DNA of 64,000 bases, taken from the NCBI GenBank assembly GCA_964385755.1, contig CAYLPZ010000004.1, positions 1 to 64,000 of the forward strand. Direction: 5' to 3'. Under the pieces are notes generated by a model. That model was not told the origin of the DNA, searched no databases, and was given only the letters and a program-made list of their open reading frames with translations. Position 1 is the first letter of the stretch; every line of letters starts with the position of its first letter. A program made the position numbers and the translations under genes. Positions 35,094 through 42,899 of this stretch are shown here, piece after piece. The DNA is from CAG-698 sp964385755 (lineage in GTDB: Bacteria; Bacillota_I; Bacilli_A; ML615J-28; CAG-698).

Positions 35094-35280
35094 TTACTCC
35101 TCCTCAACTACCGAATTATCAACTCCAAATTCAATAAACTTTTGAATTATTTCTTTTCTTGTTATATTTGTAACTTTAGAAAATTCATCAATTTTACATA
35201 CTAAAGATTCAGAAATCCTTAATGAAGCAACAATTGAATAACCAACATATCTCTTTTTTTGTAATTTTTAAACTATTCAT
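35094..35280 (-). pseudogene. Small RHH-like regulator at head of SPFH cassette 2, frameshifted
   Basis: GGAGG is well placed before ATG (35280), giving MNSLKITK and then a frameshift in a seven-A run (35254-35260 on the plus strand). Removing one A restores KKRYVGYSIVASLRISESLV, continuing CKIDEFSKVTNITRKEIIQK and FIEFGVDNSVVEEE. This is the strand-helix-helix pattern of a ribbon-helix-helix protein of ~62 residues. It ends 9 bases before the SPFH start. It was probably the cassette's own regulator. The shift may be a true mutation or a homopolymer error. Confidence 0.6.
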
Positions 35281-35466
35281 AAGTAGACCTCCATTAGAAT
35301 TCTTTTTTATAATTTTAATTAGTTATAAAGCTTTAATCTAATATTGAACATTTTTTCCTATAACATTAGATTATTATAAATAGAAATAATTTGATCTTGT
35401 ATCTTTTTTGAAGTTTATAAAAATATAGAACATTTTGCTATTAAGATATCAGTAAAATCTAAAATG

Positions 35467-35550
35467 AAATTGTTAATTTTATTAAATAATAATTGTAATA
35501 ATTATAAAATAATAATTATAAAAAATATTAAATTTTTAATTGACACTTAC
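35467..35550 (+). repeat. Dispersed repeat A, copy 3
   Basis: 84 bases, identical to 29613-29696 at 83 positions and in the same orientation. It is the near-side member of the block that brackets SPFH cassette 2. Confidence 0.88.
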
Positions 35551-35665
35551 ATAATCTACTACATCTATAAAATACACATGAACCAATGTCCATAACATTA
35601 TTTTGAATTTCTATATTATTTAAATTTTCTTCATAAAAATCCCTTAAAACATCTTAGTGTAATTT
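35550..35665 (-). pseudogene. Fragment of a BspA-type leucine-rich-repeat gene
   Basis: Minus-strand reading gives KDVLRDFYEENLNNIEIQ then NNVMDIGSCVFYRCSRLCKC. The block IGSCVFYRCSRL matches the LRR_5 (BspA) consensus IGxxAFxxCxxL. No start and only one repeat remain, cut off at repeat A. A TTGACC/TATAAT-like pair lies upstream near 35680-35710. Confidence 0.4.
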
Positions 35666-35724
35666 TTCCATTACTAAATAATATAACCTATTATAATTAT
35701 AGTATAGGTCAAAAAATGGTATTT

Positions 35725-35865
35725 TGTAATAATTCTATAAATATATTATATACTTTACAACAAAATCAAAAAAAATTAGCCTTTTGTAAAAGACTAATCG
35801 ATTTACTTTAATGGAAAAGATGAACCATTTTAATACAAAATGCAAACACATTTCGTTTTTTGAAT
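35725..35865. repeat. Repeats B2 and C2 with terminator
   Basis: B2 35725-35760 and C2 35816-35860 duplicate B1 and C1 of 30.1-30.3 kb in the same order and orientation. Between them is the hairpin TTAGCCTTTT (35776-35785) / AAAAGACTAA (35788-35797) with an eight-A run at left, a minus-strand terminator. The same hairpin type, with the same upstream AAATCAAAA, also occurs at 27841-27875. This would end the transcript from 36584. Confidence 0.75.
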
Positions 35866-35954
35866 ACATCTTTCGTTTTTTAATACACCCTGTTTTGGCA
35901 TTGTTGTGCTGATGGATAAAATAGGAATTTAACTGTTTGTTATAAAATTAAAAA

Positions 35955-36584
35955 TTACTCTGTTTCTAAATTCATAATCGTTTTCTTTACGTTCGTTTTT
36001 ACATTTTTAGCATTAATAATTATACTTCCAAAAGAATTTGAATACGTTTCTAAATCTGCTTCATAAGCATTATTAATAAATTCTTCTAACGAATCGTCAT
36101 TATCTATTTTTATAGAAAAAGTAGCAATACCATCATCGTCATTTTTCCATTTAATTTGTTTAAATGAGTATTCTACATTATCATATTTATTATCTCTTTC
36201 TGGAATTATCGCATCATATCCGTGAAATCTAGAGTCAAACAATATAAATTCTTTTCCACAATGAGCACATTTCACCTTAATAATTTCAGTACAATCAAAA
36301 CTTTTACTTTCCATTTTATCGGCAACTTTATTAGAAAAAAATCCTTTCATACCACACAAGTAACTAACACCATTTTCTGTTGTTGTAGTGAAGCTATTAT
36401 ATTTACTAAAAAATTTACTCAGTTGTTTTTCATATTCTTTCTGTTCCTTACTTTTTATTAGAATATTTTTATAACAGACAAAATGTCTTGATCCACATTC
36501 ACAAATGACATCACAACAAATAAATCCCTTACCAGATTTAGTAATTTCTAATATATTTTCAATGTATTTAGGTTTTGGTATCAT
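35955..36584 (-). CDS. Cysteine-rich hypothetical protein
   Basis: A 209-residue soluble protein, not recognised. Cys pairs suggest a metal-binding fold: CCDVICECGSRHFVC near residue 23, CGMKG near 75, and CAHCGKEFILFD near 107. The acidic C-terminal half (WKNDDDGIATFSIKIDNDDS) is beta-like. It has an excellent ribosome site (AGGAGG, 7 bases before ATG), so it is a real gene. It is 33 bases downstream of the first AlbA_2 regulator gene and may be its target or partner. Confidence 0.55.
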   Translation of the reverse strand: MIPKPKYIENILEITKSGKGFICCDVICECGSRHFVCYKNILIKSKEQKEYEKQLSKFFSKYNSFTTTTENGVSYLCGMKGFFSNKVADKMESKSFDCTEIIKVKCAHCGKEFILFDSRFHGYDAIIPERDNKYDNVEYSFKQIKWKNDDDGIATFSIKIDNDDSLEEFINNAYEADLETYSNSFGSIIINAKNVKTNVKKTIMNLETE

Positions 36585-36617
36585 CGCGTAACCTCCTAAC
36601 GATCTATAAATTCTAAT

Positions 36618-37967
36618 TTATTTTATTATTTCCCAATACCCAAATCTATTGTTTCCAACTCTTATTAAATATCCTTTTTCAACCAAAGAATTAGTTATTC
36701 TTTGAACTGTCCTTATATTTTTATTAATAACAGTTGCGATATCTTCTCTTGTAATTTTAGGATTTGTTTTAATCAAATTTAACGTTTGAATTTCATAATC
36801 ATTTAATCCAGCAAGAGTGACATCTAGAGAGACACTATTTATATTTGATGTCACTCTATAAAAAATAAATATAAAACCATATCCGCTCTTCTCATATGAC
36901 CATTTTACTCCGACTTCACTGCACATTTTATTCATTCTTTGAAATCCAGTTCCACTTTTTTCAACATCCTTACATCTATATAAAACATCAAGAATCATAG
37001 GATTTCTTTTTAATGACGATATTTTTTTATTTATAAAATCATTGGGAGTCAAATCAACTGGAAATGTTCCAGGATTAAAAATTGATATTAGACCCGGATG
37101 AATGTTTATTTCAATTTCTGGATGATTCTCATAGAAAGCATGTGCAAAAGCATTAATAACCATTTCTCTTATTGCTTTAATTGGAATTTCAGGAATTTCT
37201 ATTCTTTTTCTTTCAATTTCAACTTTCCAATTAATATGATTTGATATGTATGTAACTGCTTCATTGATTAATGTATAAATATTTCCTTTTATTAGATTAA
37301 GATCAGTAAAAGTTACTTTATCATTAGTTGCAAAACAAGCTAATTTTAAGCTAATTCCAGCATTTTTACCAAATAAAGCAATCGCAGCATTTGTTAATTT
37401 ACCATATTTATATAATTCTAATATAGAAAGTAATTGTTCTTTATCATATGTATCAAGTACAATTCTTCCACAATTAATTGCTTCGTTATAATATTTTTTT
37501 AAAGTTGAGTCATCTATATCGTCAATTGAATTGTCAGCATTTCTTGTTTCCCAGTCGATAGAGTAATTATTCATTTGTATTAATTTTATCAATTCACTAC
37601 GAGTCATTTTTCTATTTGTTGTCCCAACTCTAATTAGGAAATTACCAAATGCACTGTAAGGTTTTTCATTTCCAGAAAAAATAACTTTTAGAACATCATT
37701 ACCATCATATGAAACAGGAGTCACAGTTGGAATTATCCTAGGCTCAATATCCCTCATTAAAGCATCAACAACCATTTTTACTGTTGAATCCTTAACAATT
37801 TGTCCTTTTATTTCACCATTATCCTTAACTCCAAAATACAATTCTCCATATCCATGCTTATTTAAGATAGAAACGATTGATTCAATTGCTTGATGTAATT
37901 CTCCAGTTGACTCTTTAAATTCTAATACCTCAGATTCAGTGCCTAAATTCGTTTTTGTATCCTCCAC
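36618..37967 (-). CDS. AlbA_2 / divergent AAA ATP-binding transcriptional regulator (first copy)
   Basis: A protein of about 444-449 residues. Schlafen AlbA_2 domain ~10-125 (LEFKESTGELHQAIESIVSI, GYGELYFGVKDNGEIKGQ). GHKL-like RecG-associated domain ~240-370 (IREMVINAFAHAFYENHPEI, LISIFNPGTFPVDLTPNDF, KSGTGFQRM). C-terminal winged helix ~390-449 (TREDIATVINKNIRTVQRI). GGAGG sits 8 bases before an ACG (37952) that occupies the expected start (NLGTESEVLEF); the GTG at 37967 lies before the ribosome site. So initiation is at ACG, or expression is poor. The promoter repeat recurs inside the gene at 36849-36859. Paralogue at 38946-40292. Confidence 0.82.
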   Translation of the reverse strand: MEDTKTNLGTESEVLEFKESTGELHQAIESIVSILNKHGYGELYFGVKDNGEIKGQIVKDSTVKMVVDALMRDIEPRIIPTVTPVSYDGNDVLKVIFSGNEKPYSAFGNFLIRVGTTNRKMTRSELIKLIQMNNYSIDWETRNADNSIDDIDDSTLKKYYNEAINCGRIVLDTYDKEQLLSILELYKYGKLTNAAIALFGKNAGISLKLACFATNDKVTFTDLNLIKGNIYTLINEAVTYISNHINWKVEIERKRIEIPEIPIKAIREMVINAFAHAFYENHPEIEINIHPGLISIFNPGTFPVDLTPNDFINKKISSLKRNPMILDVLYRCKDVEKSGTGFQRMNKMCSEVGVKWSYEKSGYGFIFIFYRVTSNINSVSLDVTLAGLNDYEIQTLNLIKTNPKITREDIATVINKNIRTVQRITNSLVEKGYLIRVGNNRFGYWEIIK

Positions 37968-37978
37968 TATTCAATATT

Positions 37979-38025
37979 ATTATACCATATGTCACTCTAT
38001 TTGTCACTCTATTTGTCACTCTATT
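37979..38025 (-). promoter_or_regulatory. Promoter with three tandem 12-bp operator repeats (first AlbA_2 gene)
   Basis: TGTCACTCTATT is repeated three times without interruption at 37990-38001, 38002-38013 and 38014-38025. The repeats cover the -35 position of a TATAAT -10 (37984-37979, minus strand). Eleven bases of the same word (TGTCACTCTAT) recur inside the gene at 36849-36859, and on the coding strand AATAGAGTGACA would read NRVT. Most likely an autoregulatory operator. Confidence 0.7.
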
Positions 38026-38517
38026 TAGATTTAATTTAGATAATAAAACATTAATTATTATAAAAATGATTATCATCAAATATTGTATTCTTGATGCATT
38101 TTACATCAATGTGTAATTATGCCAACTTTCGTGTAATCGTGAGGTCATTGTATAATCGTGCTAATGAGTCAAAAATAGCAGTAACATTTCTTCTAACTTT
38201 TTATCTTATTTAAATATTTAAAAATAAAAAAACAGGGGTCGAATCCCACCAAAATCATTGTTTTAGCTAGTTTTTACCCTGTTTAGATACAAAAAAGACT
38301 TTGACGTATTGTATCAAAGTCGTTCATTCAATATGTGTGTAAACAACAATATTGATACAAATAGGCAAAAATGCCATAGGCGTAACAACAAGTTTGATAC
38401 ACTGGTGGAAGATAAAAACTATCTGTAGAAAATTTTCGGTCTAAATAATCCCAACCAATTTATTGGGTCATTTACTTGGTCATAATATCAAAGTTCGAAG
38501 ATTGAAATCCACACATA
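38026..38517. other. Gap with terminator and tRNA T-arm-like scrap
   Basis: The hairpin GACTTTGA (38297-38304) / TCAAAGTC (38314-38321) with A-run 38291-38296 is a minus-strand terminator for the operon ending at 38518. At 38235-38251 the sequence AGGGGTCGAATCCCACC looks like a tRNA T-arm; a similar TTCGAATCCCA occurs at 40384-40394. These may be scars of integration at a tRNA, but there is no complete tRNA here. The rest holds no gene I can see. Confidence 0.45.
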
Positions 38518-38949
38518 TTATTTACTGTTCTTGAGTGAAATATAAATATGGCAAATGCCAAAGATTATAGAAAAAAACAGTAGTAAATAATAACCTAAGA
38601 TAATGCTTGAAAACACAAAGATAGCTGTTGGCAAGATAGATAAAGCATATGTTCTAAACTTCATATGTCTATTCCAGCAAATTATCCAAATTAACAAATA
38701 ACTACAAATAAGTATTCCATTAGTAACTAGATAGACTAATTCGGCACTTTCAAAATAGAATCCTGAATATACAAATGGAATATTGAATATCATCAAAGCA
38801 AAACACCCATATCGACCAACTTGTTCAAGTGCTTCAATTGTTTTGTTAACTTGGGGTTGATTATTTTTGTGTGTTATCGCAAAGACAATATTAGGAACCA
38901 TCATCAAAGACATAATTATGAGGCCATAATAGTTAAACCACTCAATCAT
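38518..38949 (-). CDS. Small four-helix membrane protein coupled to AlbA_2 regulator
   Basis: A 143-residue protein with four to five hydrophobic helices (YYGLIIMSLMMVPNIVFAIT; CFALMIFNIPFVYSGFYF; LVYLVTNGILICSYLLIWII; LLLFFSIIFGICHIYISL). Family not recognised. Its ATG overlaps the stop of the upstream AlbA_2 gene (ATGA), so they form a translationally coupled pair ending at the terminator at 38291-38321. Regulator plus small membrane protein suggests a membrane effector under control of the first gene, but this is only a guess from layout. Confidence 0.6.
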   Translation of the reverse strand: MIEWFNYYGLIIMSLMMVPNIVFAITHKNNQPQVNKTIEALEQVGRYGCFALMIFNIPFVYSGFYFESAELVYLVTNGILICSYLLIWIICWNRHMKFRTYALSILPTAIFVFSSIILGYYLLLFFSIIFGICHIYISLKNSK

Positions 38950-40292
38950 TTAATTACTTCCCAATATCCATTTTTATTTGACCCGATTCTTTTTATAAGT
39001 CCCTTATCTTTTAATGATCTAATAATTCTGTCAATTGTTCTACTTGAATATCCTGTCTCACCAATAATATCTTCTTTAATAGCATCTCTATTATTTTTAA
39101 AAACCGATAGAACCATTAGTTCTTCTTGAGATAATTCGCCATTTATTTCGCCATTTATTTCACCATTTATTTCGCCAATTTCATTTCTATCAACTCTTGA
39201 AAACTCGATAGTAAAATCATACTCATTATTAATATAAGATATATTGACATTATAATCATTGCATAATTCATAGACCTTTTTTAAGCCATGTCCACAGGCT
39301 TCGACATCCTTGCAAAGGTATAAAACATCTGCAATAGATTGATTTCTCAAATATGATTTCAAATCTTTTTTAAAAAAATCGTTTGGGGTAAAATCATTTG
39401 CAAATGCACCTGGATTAATAATCGAAATTCTATTTGAATACACATCAATCTCATGTTGAACATTCCCATCATACCTAGCGTGAGCAAAACTATTAATAAT
39501 AACTTCACGTAAAGCGACTAGTGGAATTTCTGGGATTTCTTTTCTTTGAGGAGATTCACCGTCAATAACTACTTTCCATCTTATGTTTTTAATCACAAAA
39601 CTCATCGCCTCATCAATTAATTCAAAAATGTTTCCTTTAACAGTTTTCATTTCTAAAATTGTGACTCTTGCACTCGTGGCGAAAACAACAAGTTTTAAAG
39701 TAATTGGCTTCAATTTCGAGAAAAGCATTACTGCAGCATTAGTTAAATACCCATTTCTCATCAAACTATTCTTGATCAATATTGACTTTTTATCAAAATC
39801 GATTTTTGGAAATCTTCCACACTCAGTTGCACTATTATAAAAGTTTAATAGTGAATTATCATCAACATCTTCTACTGTATATGTGGTAATTTTATCGCAC
39901 CATTTTTCTTCATACTCTTTTGATATCATGATTTTTCTAAGCTCTTGAGGTGTTAATTCTCTATCTTCATCAGCTACCCTAACATAATATCTTCCAAATG
40001 CAGAATAAGGTACATCTTCCCCAGAAAATTCAACCTTGATAACATTAATGCCATTTATAGAAACTATTTCAATAACAGGAAATATCTGAGGTTTTATCGC
40101 TTCGTAGATTTTACGCGACACATCTCTTAATGTAGAATCTGTAATTTCAAATTTAAATGGAGTTCCATCATTTTTAATACCGAAATATAATTCACCTTTT
40201 TTATGTTTATTTAAAATACTGACAATAGAAACAATGCCTTCATTAATTTCTCCTGTAGTTTTTTTGAATTCTCTTGTCTCATTTTCAATCAT
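38946..40292 (-). CDS. AlbA_2 / divergent AAA ATP-binding transcriptional regulator (second copy)
   Basis: A 448-residue paralogue of the gene at 36618. AlbA_2 domain ~5-120 (REFKKTTGEINEGIVSIVSI, GELYFGIKNDG). GHKL-like domain (LREVIINSFAHARYDGNVQH, SIINPGAFANDFTPNDFF, VEACGHGLKKVYEL). C-terminal winged helix (IKEDIIGETGYSSRTIDRII). Between the last two is the repetitive linker GEINGEINGEINGEL, encoded by a 12-bp DNA word that is also the promoter operator. The start at ATG 40292 is set by AGAGGTG; an upstream GTG (40301) is inside the ribosome site. Likely an autoregulated, ligand-responsive regulator controlling the membrane-protein gene downstream. Confidence 0.85.
   Translation of the reverse strand: MIENETREFKKTTGEINEGIVSIVSILNKHKKGELYFGIKNDGTPFKFEITDSTLRDVSRKIYEAIKPQIFPVIEIVSINGINVIKVEFSGEDVPYSAFGRYYVRVADEDRELTPQELRKIMISKEYEEKWCDKITTYTVEDVDDNSLLNFYNSATECGRFPKIDFDKKSILIKNSLMRNGYLTNAAVMLFSKLKPITLKLVVFATSARVTILEMKTVKGNIFELIDEAMSFVIKNIRWKVVIDGESPQRKEIPEIPLVALREVIINSFAHARYDGNVQHEIDVYSNRISIINPGAFANDFTPNDFFKKDLKSYLRNQSIADVLYLCKDVEACGHGLKKVYELCNDYNVNISYINNEYDFTIEFSRVDRNEIGEINGEINGEINGELSQEELMVLSVFKNNRDAIKEDIIGETGYSSRTIDRIIRSLKDKGLIKRIGSNKNGYWEVIK
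39133..39176 (-). repeat. In-frame 12-bp repeats encoding the GEIN linker
   Basis: ATTTATTTC(G/A)CC occurs three times head to tail (39141-39152, 39153-39164, 39165-39176) with a partial unit before. On the coding strand each unit is GGCGAAATAAAT, read G-E-I-N. The identical 12-mer forms the operator of the same gene at 40330-40374, there on the opposite strand relative to transcription. Confidence 0.85.
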
Positions 40293-40315
40293 ATATAACA
40301 CCTCTGTCTATTAAT

Positions 40316-40374
40316 ATTATACCAAAAATGGCGAAATAAATCAATCGATTGGCGAAATAAATGGCGAAATAAAT
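40316..40374 (-). promoter_or_regulatory. Promoter with three GGCGAAATAAAT operator copies (second AlbA_2 gene)
   Basis: GGCGAAATAAAT lies at 40330-40341, 40351-40362 and 40363-40374 on the plus strand, upstream of and overlapping the -35 zone of a minus-strand TATAAT (40321-40316). Spacing is 21 and 12 bp. The first gap contains the palindrome CAATCGATTG. The arrangement parallels that of the first AlbA_2 gene with a different 12-mer, so each regulator seems to have its own site. Confidence 0.7.
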
Positions 40375-40532
40375 TTGCGGTATTTTTCGAATCCCAACAT
40401 TTGTTTTATTTTGTTGTCGAGACCCAAGTCATAATAACAACTTAGATACATAACCAAATTTGAGGCATGCCACCAAAAGTGAAAAGTAATGCAAAAATTA
40501 ATCAAATAATGCAGTCTTTACCTCTAAAAATG

Positions 40533-40565
40533 AAAAAAAACTTTGATATTTAGGGTATCAAAGTT
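40533..40565 (-). terminator. Terminator of tRNA-Leu
   Basis: Stem AACTTTGATA (40539-40548) / TATCAAAGTT (40556-40565) with an eight-A run at the left, read as a U-tract on the minus strand; 12 bases after the tRNA 3' end. Confidence 0.75.
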
Positions 40566-40577
40566 ATTGTTTTTATA

Positions 40578-40664
40578 TGGTGGCCCTGGTCGGACTCGAA
40601 CCGACACGGTATCGCTACCACAGGATTTTGAGTCCAGCGCGTCTACCAATTTCACCACAAGGCC
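40578..40664 (-). tRNA. tRNA-Leu (anticodon CAA)
   Basis: An 87-nt cloverleaf with encoded CCA. Acceptor stem GGCCTTG/CAGGGCC, discriminator A. D-arm GTGGTGAAATTGGTAGACGC, typical of class II Leu tRNA. Anticodon loop CTCAAAA (CAA), with one U-U mismatch in the stem. A long variable arm is present. T-arm GTCGGTTCGAGTCCGAC. It marks the end of the accessory island and is a plausible integration landmark, though I see no matching attachment repeat. Confidence 0.93.
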
Positions 40665-40761
40665 ATTCATTACTATGTAATTATACCACTATTGCATCTA
40701 TTTTTCAAGAAAGAATTAATTAAAAAAAGTTCACTGATTAAGTGAACTCTAATTAAATTAA

Positions 40762-41574
40762 CTATTTTAGTTTATTGGGATCAAAGACAATACCACATCC
40801 ATTTTGATCATACATCTTATCATGAGTGAAACAATAGGAATTTAGATTTTCAAAGTTATTAAAAGTTACTTTGACTGAACTTGCTAAATCAATCGTCTCC
40901 GCAATCTCTAAAAAGTCATATAGTCTTTTCTTATCTAACATTCTAGCTCCGTGACCAACTAAAAAATAATCAAAATCATATTCTAATAGTTTTTTTAATG
41001 CTTTTATATATTCTTCTACAGTTGTTGATTCTTCTAAGAAAATCCAGATAAATGGGCATGAGCCATCTGATGTTACCATTAGTTTCATTTTTGGGACATA
41101 TAATGCAATCTGCCCATGTGTATGGCCAGGAAGTGGCAATACTTCAATATCTAAATCGCCTAAATCAAATTTTTGGTAATAAGATAATATTTTTAGATTT
41201 CCTTCTCTTTTTTGTAGATAATCATTTTTTTCTAGTTTATAATCAATTTTTAGTTTTTCAAAAGCTTTAATGTTATTTCTACGCCATAAATCGCTATTAT
41301 GCTTTTTCACTAGTTCAATATCTTTTTCATGAATATACACTTCATCAAATTGATAGTTACCACCAGTATGATCCATATGTCCATGTGAATTAATAACTAT
41401 TAACTCTTTATCAGTTATTTTCGTTATTTCTTCTTTTAAGTTACCTATTCCATAACAAGTGTCAATCACCATTGCTTTCTTATCACCAATAATTAGCGTT
41501 GATAATACTCCCATTGGATCTACAAATTGATATATGTTATCATTATACTTTACTATTTTAAAGTAACTATCCAT
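40762..41574 (-). CDS. Metallo-beta-lactamase fold hydrolase
   Basis: A 270-residue MBL-fold protein: INSHGHMDHTGG (HxHxDH zinc motif), VLPLPGHTHGQIALYVP, SDG and FLVGHGARML supply the remaining ligands. It resembles the glyoxalase II-like/hydroxyacyl hydrolase subgroup of Firmicutes; substrate unknown. The gene starts 2 bases after the pyrimidine-nucleoside phosphorylase gene, so they are cotranscribed, but a functional link is not evident. Confidence 0.85.
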   Translation of the reverse strand: MDSYFKIVKYNDNIYQFVDPMGVLSTLIIGDKKAMVIDTCYGIGNLKEEITKITDKELIVINSHGHMDHTGGNYQFDEVYIHEKDIELVKKHNSDLWRRNNIKAFEKLKIDYKLEKNDYLQKREGNLKILSYYQKFDLGDLDIEVLPLPGHTHGQIALYVPKMKLMVTSDGSCPFIWIFLEESTTVEEYIKALKKLLEYDFDYFLVGHGARMLDKKRLYDFLEIAETIDLASSVKVTFNNFENLNSYCFTHDKMYDQNGCGIVFDPNKLK

Positions 41575-41576
41575 TG

Positions 41577-42881
41577 TTATTCACCAACAATACCTAAGAT
41601 AATATCTTCCTTTTTTTGTTTTGTTTTAGTAAATTTAAAAGCATTTTTAAACATCTCATAAGCTTTTTGTGTGTTCTTACCATTTGTATAGATAATACCT
41701 AAAACATCACCTTTTTTAATGAAATCACCTTTCTTAGCTAAACAAGAAATTCCAACTGTAGGATCAATATCATCAGTAATTAATTCTCTACCTGCTCCTA
41801 ATTGCATTGCACTTATACCGATAGAAAGAGTATCAATTGATTCGATGTATCCTTCTTCATCGCTTAAAACTTGTAAAGTTTCTTTAATATCACCAAAAAT
41901 AGAATAATCATTAATTACTTCGCTATTTCCATTTTGCCAGCTAATCATTTCTTTTAACTTTCCTAAAGCTTCTTTAGATTCTATCTTCTCTTTTATCATT
42001 TCTCTAGCTTTATTACTATCATTTGTAATATCTGCTAGTAATAGTATTTCTGTACAAATGCGATAGCATAATTCTGTAAAATCTTTTGGTCCATTTCCTT
42101 TTAAGGTTTCAATTGCTTCAATCACTTCTAAACTATTACCTACATTTACTCCTAAAGGTTGATCCATATCTGTAAGCATAGCAACAACTTTTCTGTCAAA
42201 GTTCTTACCAATAGCCACCATCTTTCTTGCTAGTTCTTCCGCTTGTTCTTTTGTTTTCATAAAAGCACCATCGCCAACTTTAACATCAAGAAGAATAATC
42301 TTAGCACCACTAGCAAGTTTCTTACTCATGATAGAGCTAGCAATCAAACCAATGGATTCAACAGTACCAGTTACATCACGAAGTGCATATAACTTTTTAT
42401 CAGCAGGAGCAATATTTTTAGTTTGTCCAATAACAGATAAACCAATTGAATTCACTTGTTTAATAAATTGATCAATTGAAAGATTAATATTAAAACCAGG
42501 AATAGATTCAAGTTTATCAAGAGTTCCTCCAGTATGGCCAAGTCCTCTTCCACTCATTTTCGCAATCTTCAAGCCAAAACTTGCGCAAATAGGTGCAATA
42601 ACTAACGTAGTTTTATCACCAACTCCACCAGTAGAGTGTTTATCTATACAAATTCCATCAATCATTGATAAATCAACTTCATCACCACTTCTAAGCATTG
42701 CTTCAGTAAGTGAAAACAATTCACTATCAGATAAGCCCTTAAAACAAATTGCCATAAGCAAACTACTAATTTGATAATCAGGAATCTCACCACTAACAAA
42801 TCCACTAATAATATAATTAATTTCTTCTTTTGTTAGTTCAAGTCCAGATTTCTTCTTTAAAATTAAATCAACACATCTCAT
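41577..42881 (-). CDS. pdp: Pyrimidine-nucleoside phosphorylase
   Basis: A 434-residue enzyme of nucleoside phosphorylase family II. Signature blocks are DKHSTGGVGDKTTLVIAPI, MSGRGLGHTGGTLDKLESI, ADKKLYALRDVTGTVESIGL and KVGDGAFMKTKEQAEELA. It cleaves uridine, deoxyuridine and thymidine with phosphate to base and (deoxy)ribose-1-phosphate for salvage. Length is normal. It is first of a two-gene operon with the MBL hydrolase. Confidence 0.93.
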   Translation of the reverse strand: MRCVDLILKKKSGLELTKEEINYIISGFVSGEIPDYQISSLLMAICFKGLSDSELFSLTEAMLRSGDEVDLSMIDGICIDKHSTGGVGDKTTLVIAPICASFGLKIAKMSGRGLGHTGGTLDKLESIPGFNINLSIDQFIKQVNSIGLSVIGQTKNIAPADKKLYALRDVTGTVESIGLIASSIMSKKLASGAKIILLDVKVGDGAFMKTKEQAEELARKMVAIGKNFDRKVVAMLTDMDQPLGVNVGNSLEVIEAIETLKGNGPKDFTELCYRICTEILLLADITNDSNKAREMIKEKIESKEALGKLKEMISWQNGNSEVINDYSIFGDIKETLQVLSDEEGYIESIDTLSIGISAMQLGAGRELITDDIDPTVGISCLAKKGDFIKKGDVLGIIYTNGKNTQKAYEMFKNAFKFTKTKQKKEDIILGIVGE

Positions 42882-42899
42882 AATAAACTCCTTTAAGAA

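Noticed and set aside
29545..35550. Insertion sequence ends
   Set aside because: No transposase or recombinase gene lies in or near the repeat-bracketed segments; ends lack recognisable IS termini.
37990..38025. Simple microsatellite noise at the AlbA_2 promoters
   Set aside because: The repeats sit exactly over the -35 zone and recur in the coding sequence; the same layout with another word is seen in the paralogue.
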